A program made the translations under genes and the position numbers. Shown here piece after piece: positions 40,359 to 50,724 of a DNA stretch of 64,000 nucleotides (within the stretch, counting starts at the first letter, position 1; each line of letters begins with the position of its first letter). This DNA is from a bacterium. GTDB lineage: Bacteria > Pseudomonadota > Gammaproteobacteria > Pseudomonadales > Moraxellaceae. Location of the stretch: the NCBI GenBank assembly GCA_029945725.1, contig JAQSDB010000011.1, forward strand, positions 248,001 through 312,000, read 5' to 3'. The notes beneath the pieces were generated by a model, which saw only the letters and a program-made list of their open reading frames with translations, made no database searches and was not told the DNA's origin.

Positions 40359-40360
40359 TC

Positions 40361-40999
40361 ATGCGTCGTTTCTTGTTGTTGCTGTCGGTCATGCTGTTTT
40401 CCGGGCTTGCCGTGTCGGCGCCGGCCGCAGGCGATGCCGCGGCCGGTCTTGCCAGGGTTCTGGGTGGCATCACGACCATGCAGGCTTCTTTCTCCCAGAG
40501 TACGACCGACGCCAAAGGCCATAGCCTGCCGTTACAGACCGGCAAGATGAGTGCAAAGCGTCCCGGCATGTTTCGCTGGGAAGTGGTCAAGCCATCGCCA
40601 CAGATGGTGCTGACCACCGGCAAACTGCTGTGGATTTATGATCCGGAACTGATGCAGGCAACCCGGCAGAAACTGAATGACCAGGCCGGCAATACGCCAG
40701 CGCTGCTCTTGTCCGGTGATCCGCGCAAACTCGATGCCGCCTTTGTGATTACGCAAGAGCAGGGCGCAGGGGCTGCCAGCGAGCAGGTTTTTGTACTCAA
40801 GCCCCGTGACAGGGAAGCCCTGTTTGAAAACCTGCGCGTGCGCTTCAAGGGCGGCGAGCTCGTGCGCATGGAGCTGAAGGATACGCTGGGACAAACCACG
40901 GATATCCGTTTCAGTGATATCCACACCAATCCGGCATTGCCGGCTGCACAGTTCGAATTCACGCCGGGCAAGGGCGTGGATGTCATCGACCAGATGTGA
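40361..40999 (+). CDS. lolA: Outer-membrane lipoprotein carrier protein LolA
   Basis: A 212-aa periplasmic protein with a signal peptide (MRRFLLLLSVMLFSGLAVSA). LARVLGGITTMQASFSQST, GKMSAKRPGMFRWEVVKP and LLWIYDPELMQATRQ are the LolA pattern, forming the beta half-barrel that carries lipoproteins from LolCDE to LolB. It starts two bases after the ftsK stop, so it is co-transcribed with ftsK, as is usual in gammaproteobacteria. Confidence 0.95.
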   Translation: MRRFLLLLSVMLFSGLAVSAPAAGDAAAGLARVLGGITTMQASFSQSTTDAKGHSLPLQTGKMSAKRPGMFRWEVVKPSPQMVLTTGKLLWIYDPELMQATRQKLNDQAGNTPALLLSGDPRKLDAAFVITQEQGAGAASEQVFVLKPRDREALFENLRVRFKGGELVRMELKDTLGQTTDIRFSDIHTNPALPAAQFEFTPGKGVDVIDQM

Positions 41000-41064
41000 A
41001 CGGATGCTCCTTATGCTCCCTATGCTCATTTCTAAAAGCCTGATCAAGCCGATGAGGGCAAGGC

Positions 41065-41125
41065 GGGAAGAAGCAAAAAAAGCGGAGTTTACAAACAGTA
41101 AATGAGCATTTTTTTGCTTCTTCCC
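41065..41125. repeat. 17-bp inverted repeat with nested inner hairpin (REP-like palindrome)
   Basis: Perfect 17-base arms at 41065-41081 and 41109-41125 (each contains GAAGAAGC or its complement plus seven A/T). The loop contains a second stem, TTTAC-AAACA-GTAAA (41088-41102). There is no T run after the second arm, so it is not a normal terminator. It lies between lolA and rarA. The layered structure and the flanking GGCGG / CCGCC-like ends suggest a repetitive extragenic element. Confidence 0.6.
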
Positions 41126-41159
41126 AACACCGCCCGCGCGGCTTCAGCAGGGTTTTAAT

Positions 41160-42481
41160 ATGGCCGATGCTCCCTATCAGCCTCTGGCTGCGCGCATGCG
41201 ACCGCAGCGGCTGGAGGACTATGTCGGTCAGCAGCATGTGCTGGCACCCGGCAAGCCCCTGCGTGAAGCCATTGATGCCGGCCATTTGCATTCCATGATC
41301 ATGTGGGGGCCGCCGGGCGTGGGCAAAACCACGCTGGCGCGTCTCATGGCCGGTGCTTCCGATGCGCGCTTCATTGCCATCTCGGCCGTGTTGTCCGGCG
41401 TCAAGGAAATACGGGCCTCCATCGAAGAGGCGCAGCTGCACAAGCAGATGGGCGAGAAAACCGTTCTTTTTGTCGATGAAGTGCATCGCTTCAACAAATC
41501 CCAGCAGGATGCCTTCCTGCCCTATGTGGAAGACGGCACGGTTATTTTTATTGGTGCCACCACGGAAAATCCCTCCTTCGAGCTGAACAACGCCTTGCTC
41601 TCTCGCGCGCGCGTTTACGTGCTGCGCTCACTGGAAGAGGATGACCTGCTGCACCTGCTGCAACAGGCACTGGGCGATGTGAAGCGCGGCCTGGGTCAGC
41701 AGAACGTCACGGCCCCTGACGAGTCATTGCGCCAGATCGCCCGCTCTGCCGATGGCGATGCGCGGCGCGCGCTCAACATTCTGGAAATAGCGGCGGATCT
41801 TGCCGAACATGGCGAGATCAATGAGGCCGTGGTCAGGGAAAGCCTGCTCGGCAATGCCCGCCGCTTCGACAAGCAGGGCGAGTACTTTTACGACCAGATT
41901 TCAGCGCTGCATAAATCGGTGCGCGGCTCCAATGTTGACGGGGCGCTGTACTGGCTGGCCCGCATGCTGGATGGGGGCTGTGACCCGCTCTATGTGGCAC
42001 GCCGCGTCGTGCGCATGGCCAGCGAGGATATCGGCAATGCCGATCCACGCGCCCTGCAGCTCTGTCTCAATGCCTGGGATGTGCAGGAGCGCCTGGGTTC
42101 GCCGGAAGGTGAGCTGGCCATTGCGCAGGCCGTTGCCTATCTTGCGGCGGCGCCCAAGAGCAATGCCGTGTACGTCGCATGGAACACCATCCGCAAACGC
42201 ATAGAGGAAACCGGTTCGCTGGAAGTGCCTTTGCATCTGCGCAATGCTCCCACCAAGCTGATGAAAGAGCAGGGCTATGGTACGGAATACCATTACGCCC
42301 ATGACTTTCCGGAAGCTTATGTGGCTGGTGAAAGTTACCTGCCGGAGGCGCTTGCCGATGTCCGTTTCTACGAACCGGTTCCGCGCGGTCTGGAAATAAA
42401 GATTGGTGACAAACTCAACTACCTGCGCGACAAGGATGCCGCCAGTGACTGGCAGCGCATTCCGCGCAAGAGAGGCCGTTG

Positions 42482-42482
<1 letters not shown>
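41160..42482 (+). CDS. rarA: Replication-associated recombination protein A (AAA+ ATPase)
   Basis: A 440-aa RarA/MgsA ATPase related to clamp loaders that acts at stalled replication forks. [23 protein letters not shown], Walker [16 protein letters not shown], Walker [21 protein letters not shown] and [18 protein letters not shown] (sensor 1 and Arg finger) are seen. The C-terminal tetramerisation part is complete. It overlaps crcB by one base (TGATG). Confidence 0.96.
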
Positions 42483-44177
<1,695 letters not shown>

Positions 44178-44184
44178 TTATTCT

Positions 44185-44245
44185 GTAGGAGCGGCCCATG
44201 GCCGCGACTCTGTTTTAGCCATTCGCGGCCATGGGCCGCTCCTAC
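44185..44245. repeat. REP-type palindrome between serS and cysG
   Basis: Perfect 23-base arms at 44185-44207 and 44223-44245 with a 15-base loop. The arms begin GTAGGAGCGG, the head common in REP elements of Pseudomonas and Xanthomonas, which are mobilised by RAYT (TnpA-REP) proteins. No RAYT gene is in the window. Confidence 0.8.
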
Positions 44246-44287
44246 GACTAACGGAAGTCCCTGTGGGACATAAAGCAGGGCAAGGGC

Positions 44288-45676
44288 ATGGATTACTTAC
44301 CGATTTTTTTCAATATCCGTGAGCAGCGCTGCCTTGTGGTTGGCGGCGGTGATGTCGCGACGCGCAAGGCCGCCATGCTGCTGCGTGCCGGTGCGCGAGT
44401 GCATGTGGTGGCGCCTGAAATCAGTGCCAGCCTGCAGGAAAAACTGGGGGAGGGGCGTGGCACATTGCGTCCGGGCTTATATGAAGAAAGCGATCTTGCC
44501 GGCGTGTCGCTGGTTATCGCGGCTACGGATGACCATGCGCTGAATCGTCAGGTGCATGATGATTGCCGTGCACGGCAGTTGCCGGTCAATGTCGTCGATA
44601 ATCCTTCGCTCTGTTCCTTTATTTTTCCCTCGATTGTGGATCGCTCGCCGTTAATCATGGCGGTGTCCAGTGGCGGTAAATCACCGGTGCTCGCGCGCCT
44701 GTTACGCGCGCGCATGGAAACCACGATTCCCGCAGCCTATGGGCGCCTTGCCGAAATATCCGGCGAGTTTCGTGATCTGGCCAAACAGACGTTTCCGGAT
44801 ACCAATGCGCGCCGGGCGTTCTGGGAAAAACAGTTGCAGGGCCAGTTTGCCGAACTGGTATACGCCCACAGGGAAGATGAAGCGCGCGCTTTTCTGACAC
44901 AGGCATTTGCCGAACCCCATGCAGCACAAGTGGGCGAGGTCTATCTGGTGGGGGCAGGGCCGGGTGATCCTGACCTGCTGACCTTCCGTGCCCTGCGCCT
45001 TATGCAGCAGGCGGATGTGGTGGTGCATGACAGGCTGGTGTCAAAACCCGTTCTCGATTTGTGTCGACGTGATGCTGATTTCATTTATGTGGGCAAGGCA
45101 CGCTCAAATCACGCGGTACCGCAGGAAGACATCAACCAGTTGCTGGTACGGCTGGCGAAGGAAGGCAAACGCGTGTGCCGCCTCAAAGGCGGCGACCCGT
45201 TCATTTTTGGGCGCGGCGGCGAGGAAATCGAAGAGCTAGCCGAAGCGGGCATCACTTTTCAGGTGGTTCCCGGCATTACGGCCGCGAATGGCTGTTCTGC
45301 CTATGCCGGCATTCCGCTGACGCATCGCGACTATGCGCAGTCTGTGCGTTTTGTAACGGGGCATCTGAAAGACGGCTCGCCGGAACTGCCCTGGAACGAG
45401 CTGATTCACGAGCACCAGACGCTGGTGCTGTATATGGGTCTCACCGGGCTGGAACACATCTGCCGCCAACTGATGCAGCACGGCATGGCAGCCGACATGC
45501 CGGTTGCGCTGATCTCACAGGGAACCACGCCGCAGCAGAAAGTAGTCACCGGCACGCTCAGCGATATCGCCGGCAAGGTTGCCGACAGCGGCATTCATGC
45601 GCCCACACTGACCATCGTCGGACGTGTCGTCGAGTTGCGTGAAAAGCTGAACTGGTTTGAGCCGGGCAGTTGTTAA
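44288..45676 (+). CDS. cysG: Siroheme synthase
   Basis: A 462-aa trifunctional enzyme. The N-terminal part (1-150) has the Rossmann motif [20 protein letters not shown] of precorrin-2 dehydrogenase/ferrochelatase. The C-terminal part from about 217 is a uroporphyrinogen III methyltransferase: [43 protein letters not shown] and [10 protein letters not shown]. It makes siroheme for sulfite and nitrite reductase. It lies downstream of serS as in Pseudomonas aeruginosa, with a REP palindrome between. Confidence 0.96.
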   Translation: MDYLPIFFNIREQRCLVVGGGDVATRKAAMLLRAGARVHVVAPEISASLQEKLGEGRGTLRPGLYEESDLAGVSLVIAATDDHALNRQVHDDCRARQLPVNVVDNPSLCSFIFPSIVDRSPLIMAVSSGGKSPVLARLLRARMETTIPAAYGRLAEISGEFRDLAKQTFPDTNARRAFWEKQLQGQFAELVYAHREDEARAFLTQAFAEPHAAQVGEVYLVGAGPGDPDLLTFRALRLMQQADVVVHDRLVSKPVLDLCRRDADFIYVGKARSNHAVPQEDINQLLVRLAKEGKRVCRLKGGDPFIFGRGGEEIEELAEAGITFQVVPGITAANGCSAYAGIPLTHRDYAQSVRFVTGHLKDGSPELPWNELIHEHQTLVLYMGLTGLEHICRQLMQHGMAADMPVALISQGTTPQQKVVTGTLSDIAGKVADSGIHAPTLTIVGRVVELREKLNWFEPGSC

Positions 45677-45807
45677 TGCAGGCCAAGAAGTGAAGGGTGC
45701 TTTTTGCGGTGCCTTTTTGCAAAACCACCAGCAGTGCGATTTTCTGATGCAGGATTACGCGGGATATGCAGGTCTCTGTCTGTGGCGGTTTGACAGGCTG
45801 CTAACAT

Positions 45808-45842
45808 TTCGATAGCTTTCGAACTATTCGATAGCCATCGAA
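45808..45842 (+). promoter_or_regulatory. Pair of 16-bp palindromic operators before the nitroreductase gene
   Basis: TTCGATAGCTTTCGAA (45808-45823) and TTCGATAGCCATCGAA (45827-45842) are two copies of one near-palindrome, centres 19 bases apart. A TTGACA box lies just ahead at 45790-45795. Binding of a dimeric repressor to both would cover the -10 region. The regulator is not adjacent. Confidence 0.6.
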
Positions 45843-45886
45843 ATGAAATCCAGGCTGTCAATTCAAGCTGCCAAAAGGAACCCGTG

Positions 45887-46675
45887 ATGCCCGCCAAGCC
45901 AAAACCCGTGCGTGAATTGAAGACCGTCTCCGTTGAAGGAAAGCCGCGTTATTACGAGCCGGCTCCGGACGGCATTGATCTCGAGTCCTTTCGCAAGGTG
46001 GTCATGAGCCGCCGTTCGGTGCGCAAATTCACGGCCAGGCCGATTCCCGAACATGTTCTCAACGACTGCCTCGACATGGCCATGCTGGCGCCGTGCTCCT
46101 CGGGTTTGCAGCCCTGGGAGTTCTATATCGTGCGCTCGGCCGACAAGAAGGCGAAGCTGGTCAAGGCCTGCATGAGCCAGCTTGCGGCCAAAACCGCCTC
46201 CGAGCTTATTGTTTGCGTTGCCCGCACAGACCGTGTTGACGAATTCTCGCGCAAGATGCTGCGCGAATGGCCGATGCCGGATGTGCCGCCGCTGGTCAAA
46301 CGTTATTACCAGCTGATTCCCTACAACTATGCGCCGGGCCCCCTGAACAGTTTTGCCATGGTCAAGAAGGCCGCTATTTCCGTGGGCGGTCTGGTCACCG
46401 CCGTACCACGAGGCCCGTTTACCCACAGCGAGGTTCAGCTCTGGGCCGCCAAGAGCACGGCGCTGGCCTGCGAAAACCTGGTGCTGGCATTCCGCGCCCA
46501 CGGTTTTGATACCTGCATGATGGAAGGATTTGACGAGCACCGCGTGCGCAAGCTGCTCAAGCTCGGTGACGAGGCCATGCCCATCATGGTGGTCGCCGCC
46601 GGTGAGCGTGCAGAAGACGGTGTGTTCTGGCCACAGATCCGTTTTGAGCGTGAACTGTTTGTGCACGAGGTATGA
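45887..46675 (+). CDS. Nitroreductase-family flavoprotein
   Basis: A 262-aa nitroreductase fold protein. VVMSRRSVRKFTARPIPEHVL binds FMN phosphate, and DMAMLAPCSSGLQPWEFYIV and AAKSTALACENLVLAFRAHGFDTCMM are the other flavin-contact motifs. The N-terminal 45 residues and the LKRYYQLIPYNYAPGP-like insert (LVKRYYQLIPYNYAPGP) are extra. I start at ATG 45887, 9 bases after AAGGAA. Possible substrates are nitroaromatics, quinones or enones. The double operator suggests that it is induced by its substrate. Confidence 0.85.
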   Translation: MPAKPKPVRELKTVSVEGKPRYYEPAPDGIDLESFRKVVMSRRSVRKFTARPIPEHVLNDCLDMAMLAPCSSGLQPWEFYIVRSADKKAKLVKACMSQLAAKTASELIVCVARTDRVDEFSRKMLREWPMPDVPPLVKRYYQLIPYNYAPGPLNSFAMVKKAAISVGGLVTAVPRGPFTHSEVQLWAAKSTALACENLVLAFRAHGFDTCMMEGFDEHRVRKLLKLGDEAMPIMVVAAGERAEDGVFWPQIRFERELFVHEV

Positions 46676-46807
46676 GGCGTATACGCCGAAGCCGCCATCA
46701 ACGCAGGGCTGGCTGCCGGTTTTGAATAATGTAGAGAAGCCTGAAGCTGTGCCGTTACTGACCGCGAGAGTGCGCCCCAGCGCGAAGAAAAAACCGGGGA
46801 CAGCACT

Positions 46808-47083
46808 ATGCGAAAATTCGCCTATTTAATCACTCTGGGCGAGGTCTGGATCGGCATGTGTGAGAATTACTTCGAAAGCAGCACCAGTGCACGTCTTGAC
46901 ATAATCGAACAGGAAAAGCAGCGCCAGCCTATTAGTATCCTCTTGAATAACATTGTCTCCGGCTTGGGCTTGGTCCTTTTTTCCATGTGTAACATGATCA
47001 TGGTCATCCGCAGCGCGGGATCAATACCGGCGCCACCAGCAACTATCTATGCCAGTAACAAGCGCCGGGACGAACACGATTAG
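46808..47083 (+). CDS. Small hypothetical membrane protein
   Basis: A 91-aa frame beginning MRKFAYLITLGEVWIGMCENYF. A hydrophobic stretch at about 45-68 (LLNNIVSGLGLVLFSMCNMIMVI) could span the membrane. The basic, polar tail is YASNKRRDEHD. No family is recognised and no good ribosome site is seen, so it may not be a real gene. It opens a lower-GC stretch that runs to 49340. Confidence 0.35.
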   Translation: MRKFAYLITLGEVWIGMCENYFESSTSARLDIIEQEKQRQPISILLNNIVSGLGLVLFSMCNMIMVIRSAGSIPAPPATIYASNKRRDEHD

Positions 47084-47134
47084 CTCCATCGCCGAGCTGC
47101 GGTGGTCTTGCAATAAAAATGGAGCACTCTAGTA

Positions 47135-49039
47135 ATGTCAGGTGATTTTGGGGCAGGCACAATGGCCACCACCGTATCCACTACCTCGTTGTTTCAGGTG
47201 GGTCAGTATGACGGTCAGGTGGTGCAGGTTGCCGGTCGTATTACGGCGGGCGATGGCGGTGGCGGTACGTTTCGCTGGGACAATGCTTCAACGGAAGCGA
47301 CGAATGGAGGCACCGTGTTTGCCGTGGCCGGAGTCACTACCGGGCGCTGGATTCGCGTGTTAAGCGGAACACTCAGCGTGAAGTTTTTTGGTGCTGCTGG
47401 AGATGGTGTGACTGACGACTACACCGCACTGTTGTATGCGGCGACCTACATCAACAGCGTGGGAAAAGGCATCCTGTTGTTTCCGCCGGGAGATTACTTT
47501 ATCGGGCGCTACACTACGGCGACCAATGGGGTCATTAACCCGCTGACGTTCATTGGCTGCAAAGGCCTGCAGATCGTTGGTAACGGCGCCAGAATCAGCC
47601 TGAAAGGTGATTATCACCGGGACGCAGAAACGACCAGTACCTTGTGCGGTATCGTGTTGCTGCAGTGCAATGACGTGTCGATTTATGGTTTGGAAATAAA
47701 CGGTAACTTGAACCTGACAACCACGGCAGGAAGATTTCCGGAGCCCGCCAGTTATGGTGTTTACGTGCTGAGCTGTAATCGCGTGGCGCTTACCAATTTG
47801 TATATTCATCACATGATGACCGACGGCGTGAATATTCGCGATGGCGGCACCAGCAACCCGCGCATTGCCAGCAAGAACGTTACCGGACTCAATGTGGTGA
47901 GCACGTATAACGGTCGTCAGGGAATGTCCATTGTCCAGGGCCGCTTCATTACTTTTTTGAATTCCGAGTTTTCCTGGACAGGCCGCAGCGCCATCGGATT
48001 TTCGCCCCAGGCGGGGGTCGATATTGAGCCGATCCGCAGCACCGTCACTGCCGCTCCCAACCAGATGGACGTAAATACAGGCGAAGTGAAGTTCATAAAT
48101 TGCCTGTTTACCGAAAACGCCAATGGTCAGTTTATTTCCGGATATGGCGCTACAGTGGACGGTGTGCATCTGGATGGATGCCAGTTTCTGGCAGGCGCCG
48201 GGGGGAGTGTACAGAGCGTGTTTTTTATCATCCAGAATCCGCGCGCCGTGGTTAAAAGCTGCGTCTTTGATTTTGGCGCTAGCGGAGCCTGTCTGGCTTA
48301 TTTCGGTTTTAGTAAAGATACGGTGTCGGAACTCACGGTAAAGGATAATGTTTTCTACCTGCGTAAAGCGGGGCAGAAGGTCGTCAATAACCAGATTAAG
48401 GCCTCTGTTTTTGAGGGTAACCGAATTTATATTTTGGGCACCGTGCCGCATGTCGGAACGCAGGCGCATATTTATGTGGTCAATAGCAATGCCGTTTTTC
48501 GCAGCAATTACGTTTGGGTCGCCAAAGAACTCTATTCGCGCGTTGGCACCGGGGATCGGCATGTCATTTTTGACTTCCGTCCAAAGTTGAGCGAAGGCAA
48601 TGTCTTTGAGACGGATTTGCTGGCCACGGCTGGAGCCACCGGTAACGGGCATTTTGCCAACAGTTATGGTGCCACCACGGTGGTAGTGAACGACAAATAT
48701 ACCGGTACTGCCGCCGGTACCGCCGATACCTTCCGCCCGCATTACAACAGCTCCTTTGATACCACTTTTCCGTACAACCAGAATCAGACGGACTATGCAT
48801 TTGTTACTTATGATCCGTCCAGCCTGGCTAATGGAGCTGGCACCACCACCAGGATGGCTGTGCCGGGGGCTATGCTCGGGGATTTTGTTGATGTCTCATT
48901 TACGCATGATTTGATGGGTATCACCATGGCGGCCTGGGTGTCGGCAGCCGGCATCGTCAGCGTACGCTTTCAGAACGAGTCCGGTGACGTGCTGAATTTG
49001 ATGAGCGGAACTTTGCGCGTTCACGTTCGGAGGCCCTAG
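47135..49039 (+). CDS. Tailspike-like right-handed beta-helix protein (pectate lyase 3 superfamily)
   Basis: A 634-aa protein. Residues 1-75 (TTSLFQVGQYDGQVVQVAGR, GGGGTFRWDNAS) resemble the N-terminal linker of phage tailspikes. VKFFGAAGDGVTDDYTALLYAA at about 84 is the hallmark pectate-lyase-3 entry into a beta helix, and repeated coils follow to about 480 (LYIHHMMTDGVNIRDGG, GLNVVSTYNGRQGMSIVQG). The end (DFVDVSFTHDLMGITMAAWV) is a beta-sandwich like those that trimerise or bind glycans. No signal peptide. No phage genes adjoin it. It could be an imported depolymerase/receptor-binding protein or a cell-surface glycan enzyme. GC content is visibly lower than that of its neighbours. Confidence 0.7.
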   Translation: MSGDFGAGTMATTVSTTSLFQVGQYDGQVVQVAGRITAGDGGGGTFRWDNASTEATNGGTVFAVAGVTTGRWIRVLSGTLSVKFFGAAGDGVTDDYTALLYAATYINSVGKGILLFPPGDYFIGRYTTATNGVINPLTFIGCKGLQIVGNGARISLKGDYHRDAETTSTLCGIVLLQCNDVSIYGLEINGNLNLTTTAGRFPEPASYGVYVLSCNRVALTNLYIHHMMTDGVNIRDGGTSNPRIASKNVTGLNVVSTYNGRQGMSIVQGRFITFLNSEFSWTGRSAIGFSPQAGVDIEPIRSTVTAAPNQMDVNTGEVKFINCLFTENANGQFISGYGATVDGVHLDGCQFLAGAGGSVQSVFFIIQNPRAVVKSCVFDFGASGACLAYFGFSKDTVSELTVKDNVFYLRKAGQKVVNNQIKASVFEGNRIYILGTVPHVGTQAHIYVVNSNAVFRSNYVWVAKELYSRVGTGDRHVIFDFRPKLSEGNVFETDLLATAGATGNGHFANSYGATTVVVNDKYTGTAAGTADTFRPHYNSSFDTTFPYNQNQTDYAFVTYDPSSLANGAGTTTRMAVPGAMLGDFVDVSFTHDLMGITMAAWVSAAGIVSVRFQNESGDVLNLMSGTLRVHVRRP

Positions 49040-49341
49040 AAATTAATTATCAAAGAAAAATACCTATGGATTATTTTTTGTCGGGTTCTATTTTTTCTGC
49101 GTAATACTGCAGTATTTTGCTTGTCCTCTATTTGGACTCGGCGAGCCAGTGGGTCATTCGATGTCGCCGGGTCTAACCCCTTTCATTTTTTCCCAACGTC
49201 CAATGAGCCTCACAATATTCTCTGTATTTAGATCTTTCTTCGCATCATGAGAGTGACGCGGCAGCTGCTAGCAATATCAGGGCTGATGCCTCCCGTTCCC
49301 CCTCTAATGTTTCTTTCATAAGTGGCTTCAAAGAAAGCGCA
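49040..49341. other. AT-rich gap with a possible gene remnant
   Basis: About 300 bases without an intact gene. On the minus strand 49267-49154 is open for about 38 codons and reads like a protein end (DLNTENIVRLIGRWEKMKG then VRPGDIE and stop), but it has no start and is preceded by a stop. It may be a decayed gene. The base composition is as low in GC as the tailspike-like gene. Confidence 0.35.
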
Positions 49342-50724
49342 TCAAGACGGGATCCGATCATCAAGTCGGTAGCCGGGGCGCGTGTCATCAATTACAACCC
49401 CGGGTGCGGCTTCGCAAACCGGGCCAACGGCATCCAGAATGGCCATCGCGGTGGCATTGGTAATGGGGTTGGTGATGCCGGCTTTTCTTGCCTTCTGCGC
49501 ATTGGCACAGCGCATGGATGCGGTGCTGTTGCCGGCCGGATCGGTCATCCACTCCACATCGTCACCATATCCATCCATGCTCAGCTGCATTTTCAGATTG
49601 GCGGGTTTCCCCGTGATCTCGATGGTGTAGCTGATCGGCGTTTTGAAACCACCAAAGGGGAGCTTATCGCCCCGATATTCTTTGTCCGGGCCGAGATACC
49701 AGCACTCTTCATTGGTAAAGAAATGGTGATCGCCGATATAACCCTTGTGCACCATATGCAAAGCGGCGGAGGTGCCTTTGCGGATCAGTACGCTGCCCAC
49801 CTTGAAATCCTTGTCGGCAGGAATGCCGCGAAAGGAACGCTCCACGCGAACACTGGATGTCGGTACGCCATACAGCAGATGCGCGGCATTGCCAATGACA
49901 TCGCCGTAGTAGAAGTCGCCAGCCCTGGCGATGAGAAAACGCGTATCCAGCTCATCAAGAGGACATCCAAAGCCGAGAGACTTTAGCCCGCCCCACATGC
50001 CGTCTGGCGAGTAGCTGAAGTCCGCTGCCTCGACAAAGCGGATGTGCCTGACCTCTTCCAGCGCACTGGCCAGCGTCATGCCAACTCTCTCCGCCATGAA
50101 GGTTGGATGCACACCGGTGCCGTGCAGTGATGTACCTCCTTTGCGGCAAGCGGCCTGCAAGCGTTCCGGTGTCGCGCGCAGCGGAAAAACACGATCCATC
50201 GCCGGCGCCAGCAGACGATCCAGAAGCGCCGGCAGAAACGGCTTTAGAAGCCGGCTGTGTGCCACATCCATCATCCAGCTATTGGCCTTTAGTGCCAGAC
50301 GTTCGCTGCGGTTTTGTGCAACACCGTTTGTTCTGGAGATTTCGCGCAGCAGCGCTGTCGGTGTTTGTGATGACACCAGCCAGTTGGGCATGGTGACGTT
50401 GTGATAGGCCGCCGATGTCACGACATTCTTGCCGGACTCCAGAATGTCGATCACATCATTATCCAGGCATTCGACGATGGAGCGGGGCTGCGGGGTGACG
50501 ATCACACAGTCTGCCTCCATGGCCAGTATCGCAGCCTTTGAGGTTGTCGCCCGGACACCAATGGGAGCAATGCCCGCCAGCTCGCCGAGATCCTTCCCGT
50601 GTTTATGGGGGCTGAATGCCTTGGCACCGACCAATTCGATGTTGTCACGCTTGAGTGCGGCACGAACGACAGCACCACCGATCTCGCCCGGGCCCCAGAT
50701 AATGACGCGATAAGGCTTCTTCAT
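49342..50724 (-). CDS. DapB-like NAD(P)H-dependent oxidoreductase (amine dehydrogenase family), long paralogue
   Basis: A 460-aa protein with an N-terminal Rossmann domain (YRVIIWGPGEIGGAVVRAALKR; GxGxxG). The shape is that of dihydrodipicolinate-reductase-like/2,4-diaminopentanoate dehydrogenase-type proteins: HGTGVHPTFMAERV, VEAADFSYSPDGMWGGLKSLGFG and FFTNEECWYLGPDKEYRGDKLP. Compared with the paralogue next to it, it has about 70 extra residues after residue 115 and about 35 near the C terminus. It overlaps that gene by four bases (ATGA), so they form an operon. The substrate is unknown. Confidence 0.7.
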   Translation of the reverse strand: MKKPYRVIIWGPGEIGGAVVRAALKRDNIELVGAKAFSPHKHGKDLGELAGIAPIGVRATTSKAAILAMEADCVIVTPQPRSIVECLDNDVIDILESGKNVVTSAAYHNVTMPNWLVSSQTPTALLREISRTNGVAQNRSERLALKANSWMMDVAHSRLLKPFLPALLDRLLAPAMDRVFPLRATPERLQAACRKGGTSLHGTGVHPTFMAERVGMTLASALEEVRHIRFVEAADFSYSPDGMWGGLKSLGFGCPLDELDTRFLIARAGDFYYGDVIGNAAHLLYGVPTSSVRVERSFRGIPADKDFKVGSVLIRKGTSAALHMVHKGYIGDHHFFTNEECWYLGPDKEYRGDKLPFGGFKTPISYTIEITGKPANLKMQLSMDGYGDDVEWMTDPAGNSTASMRCANAQKARKAGITNPITNATAMAILDAVGPVCEAAPGVVIDDTRPGYRLDDRIPS

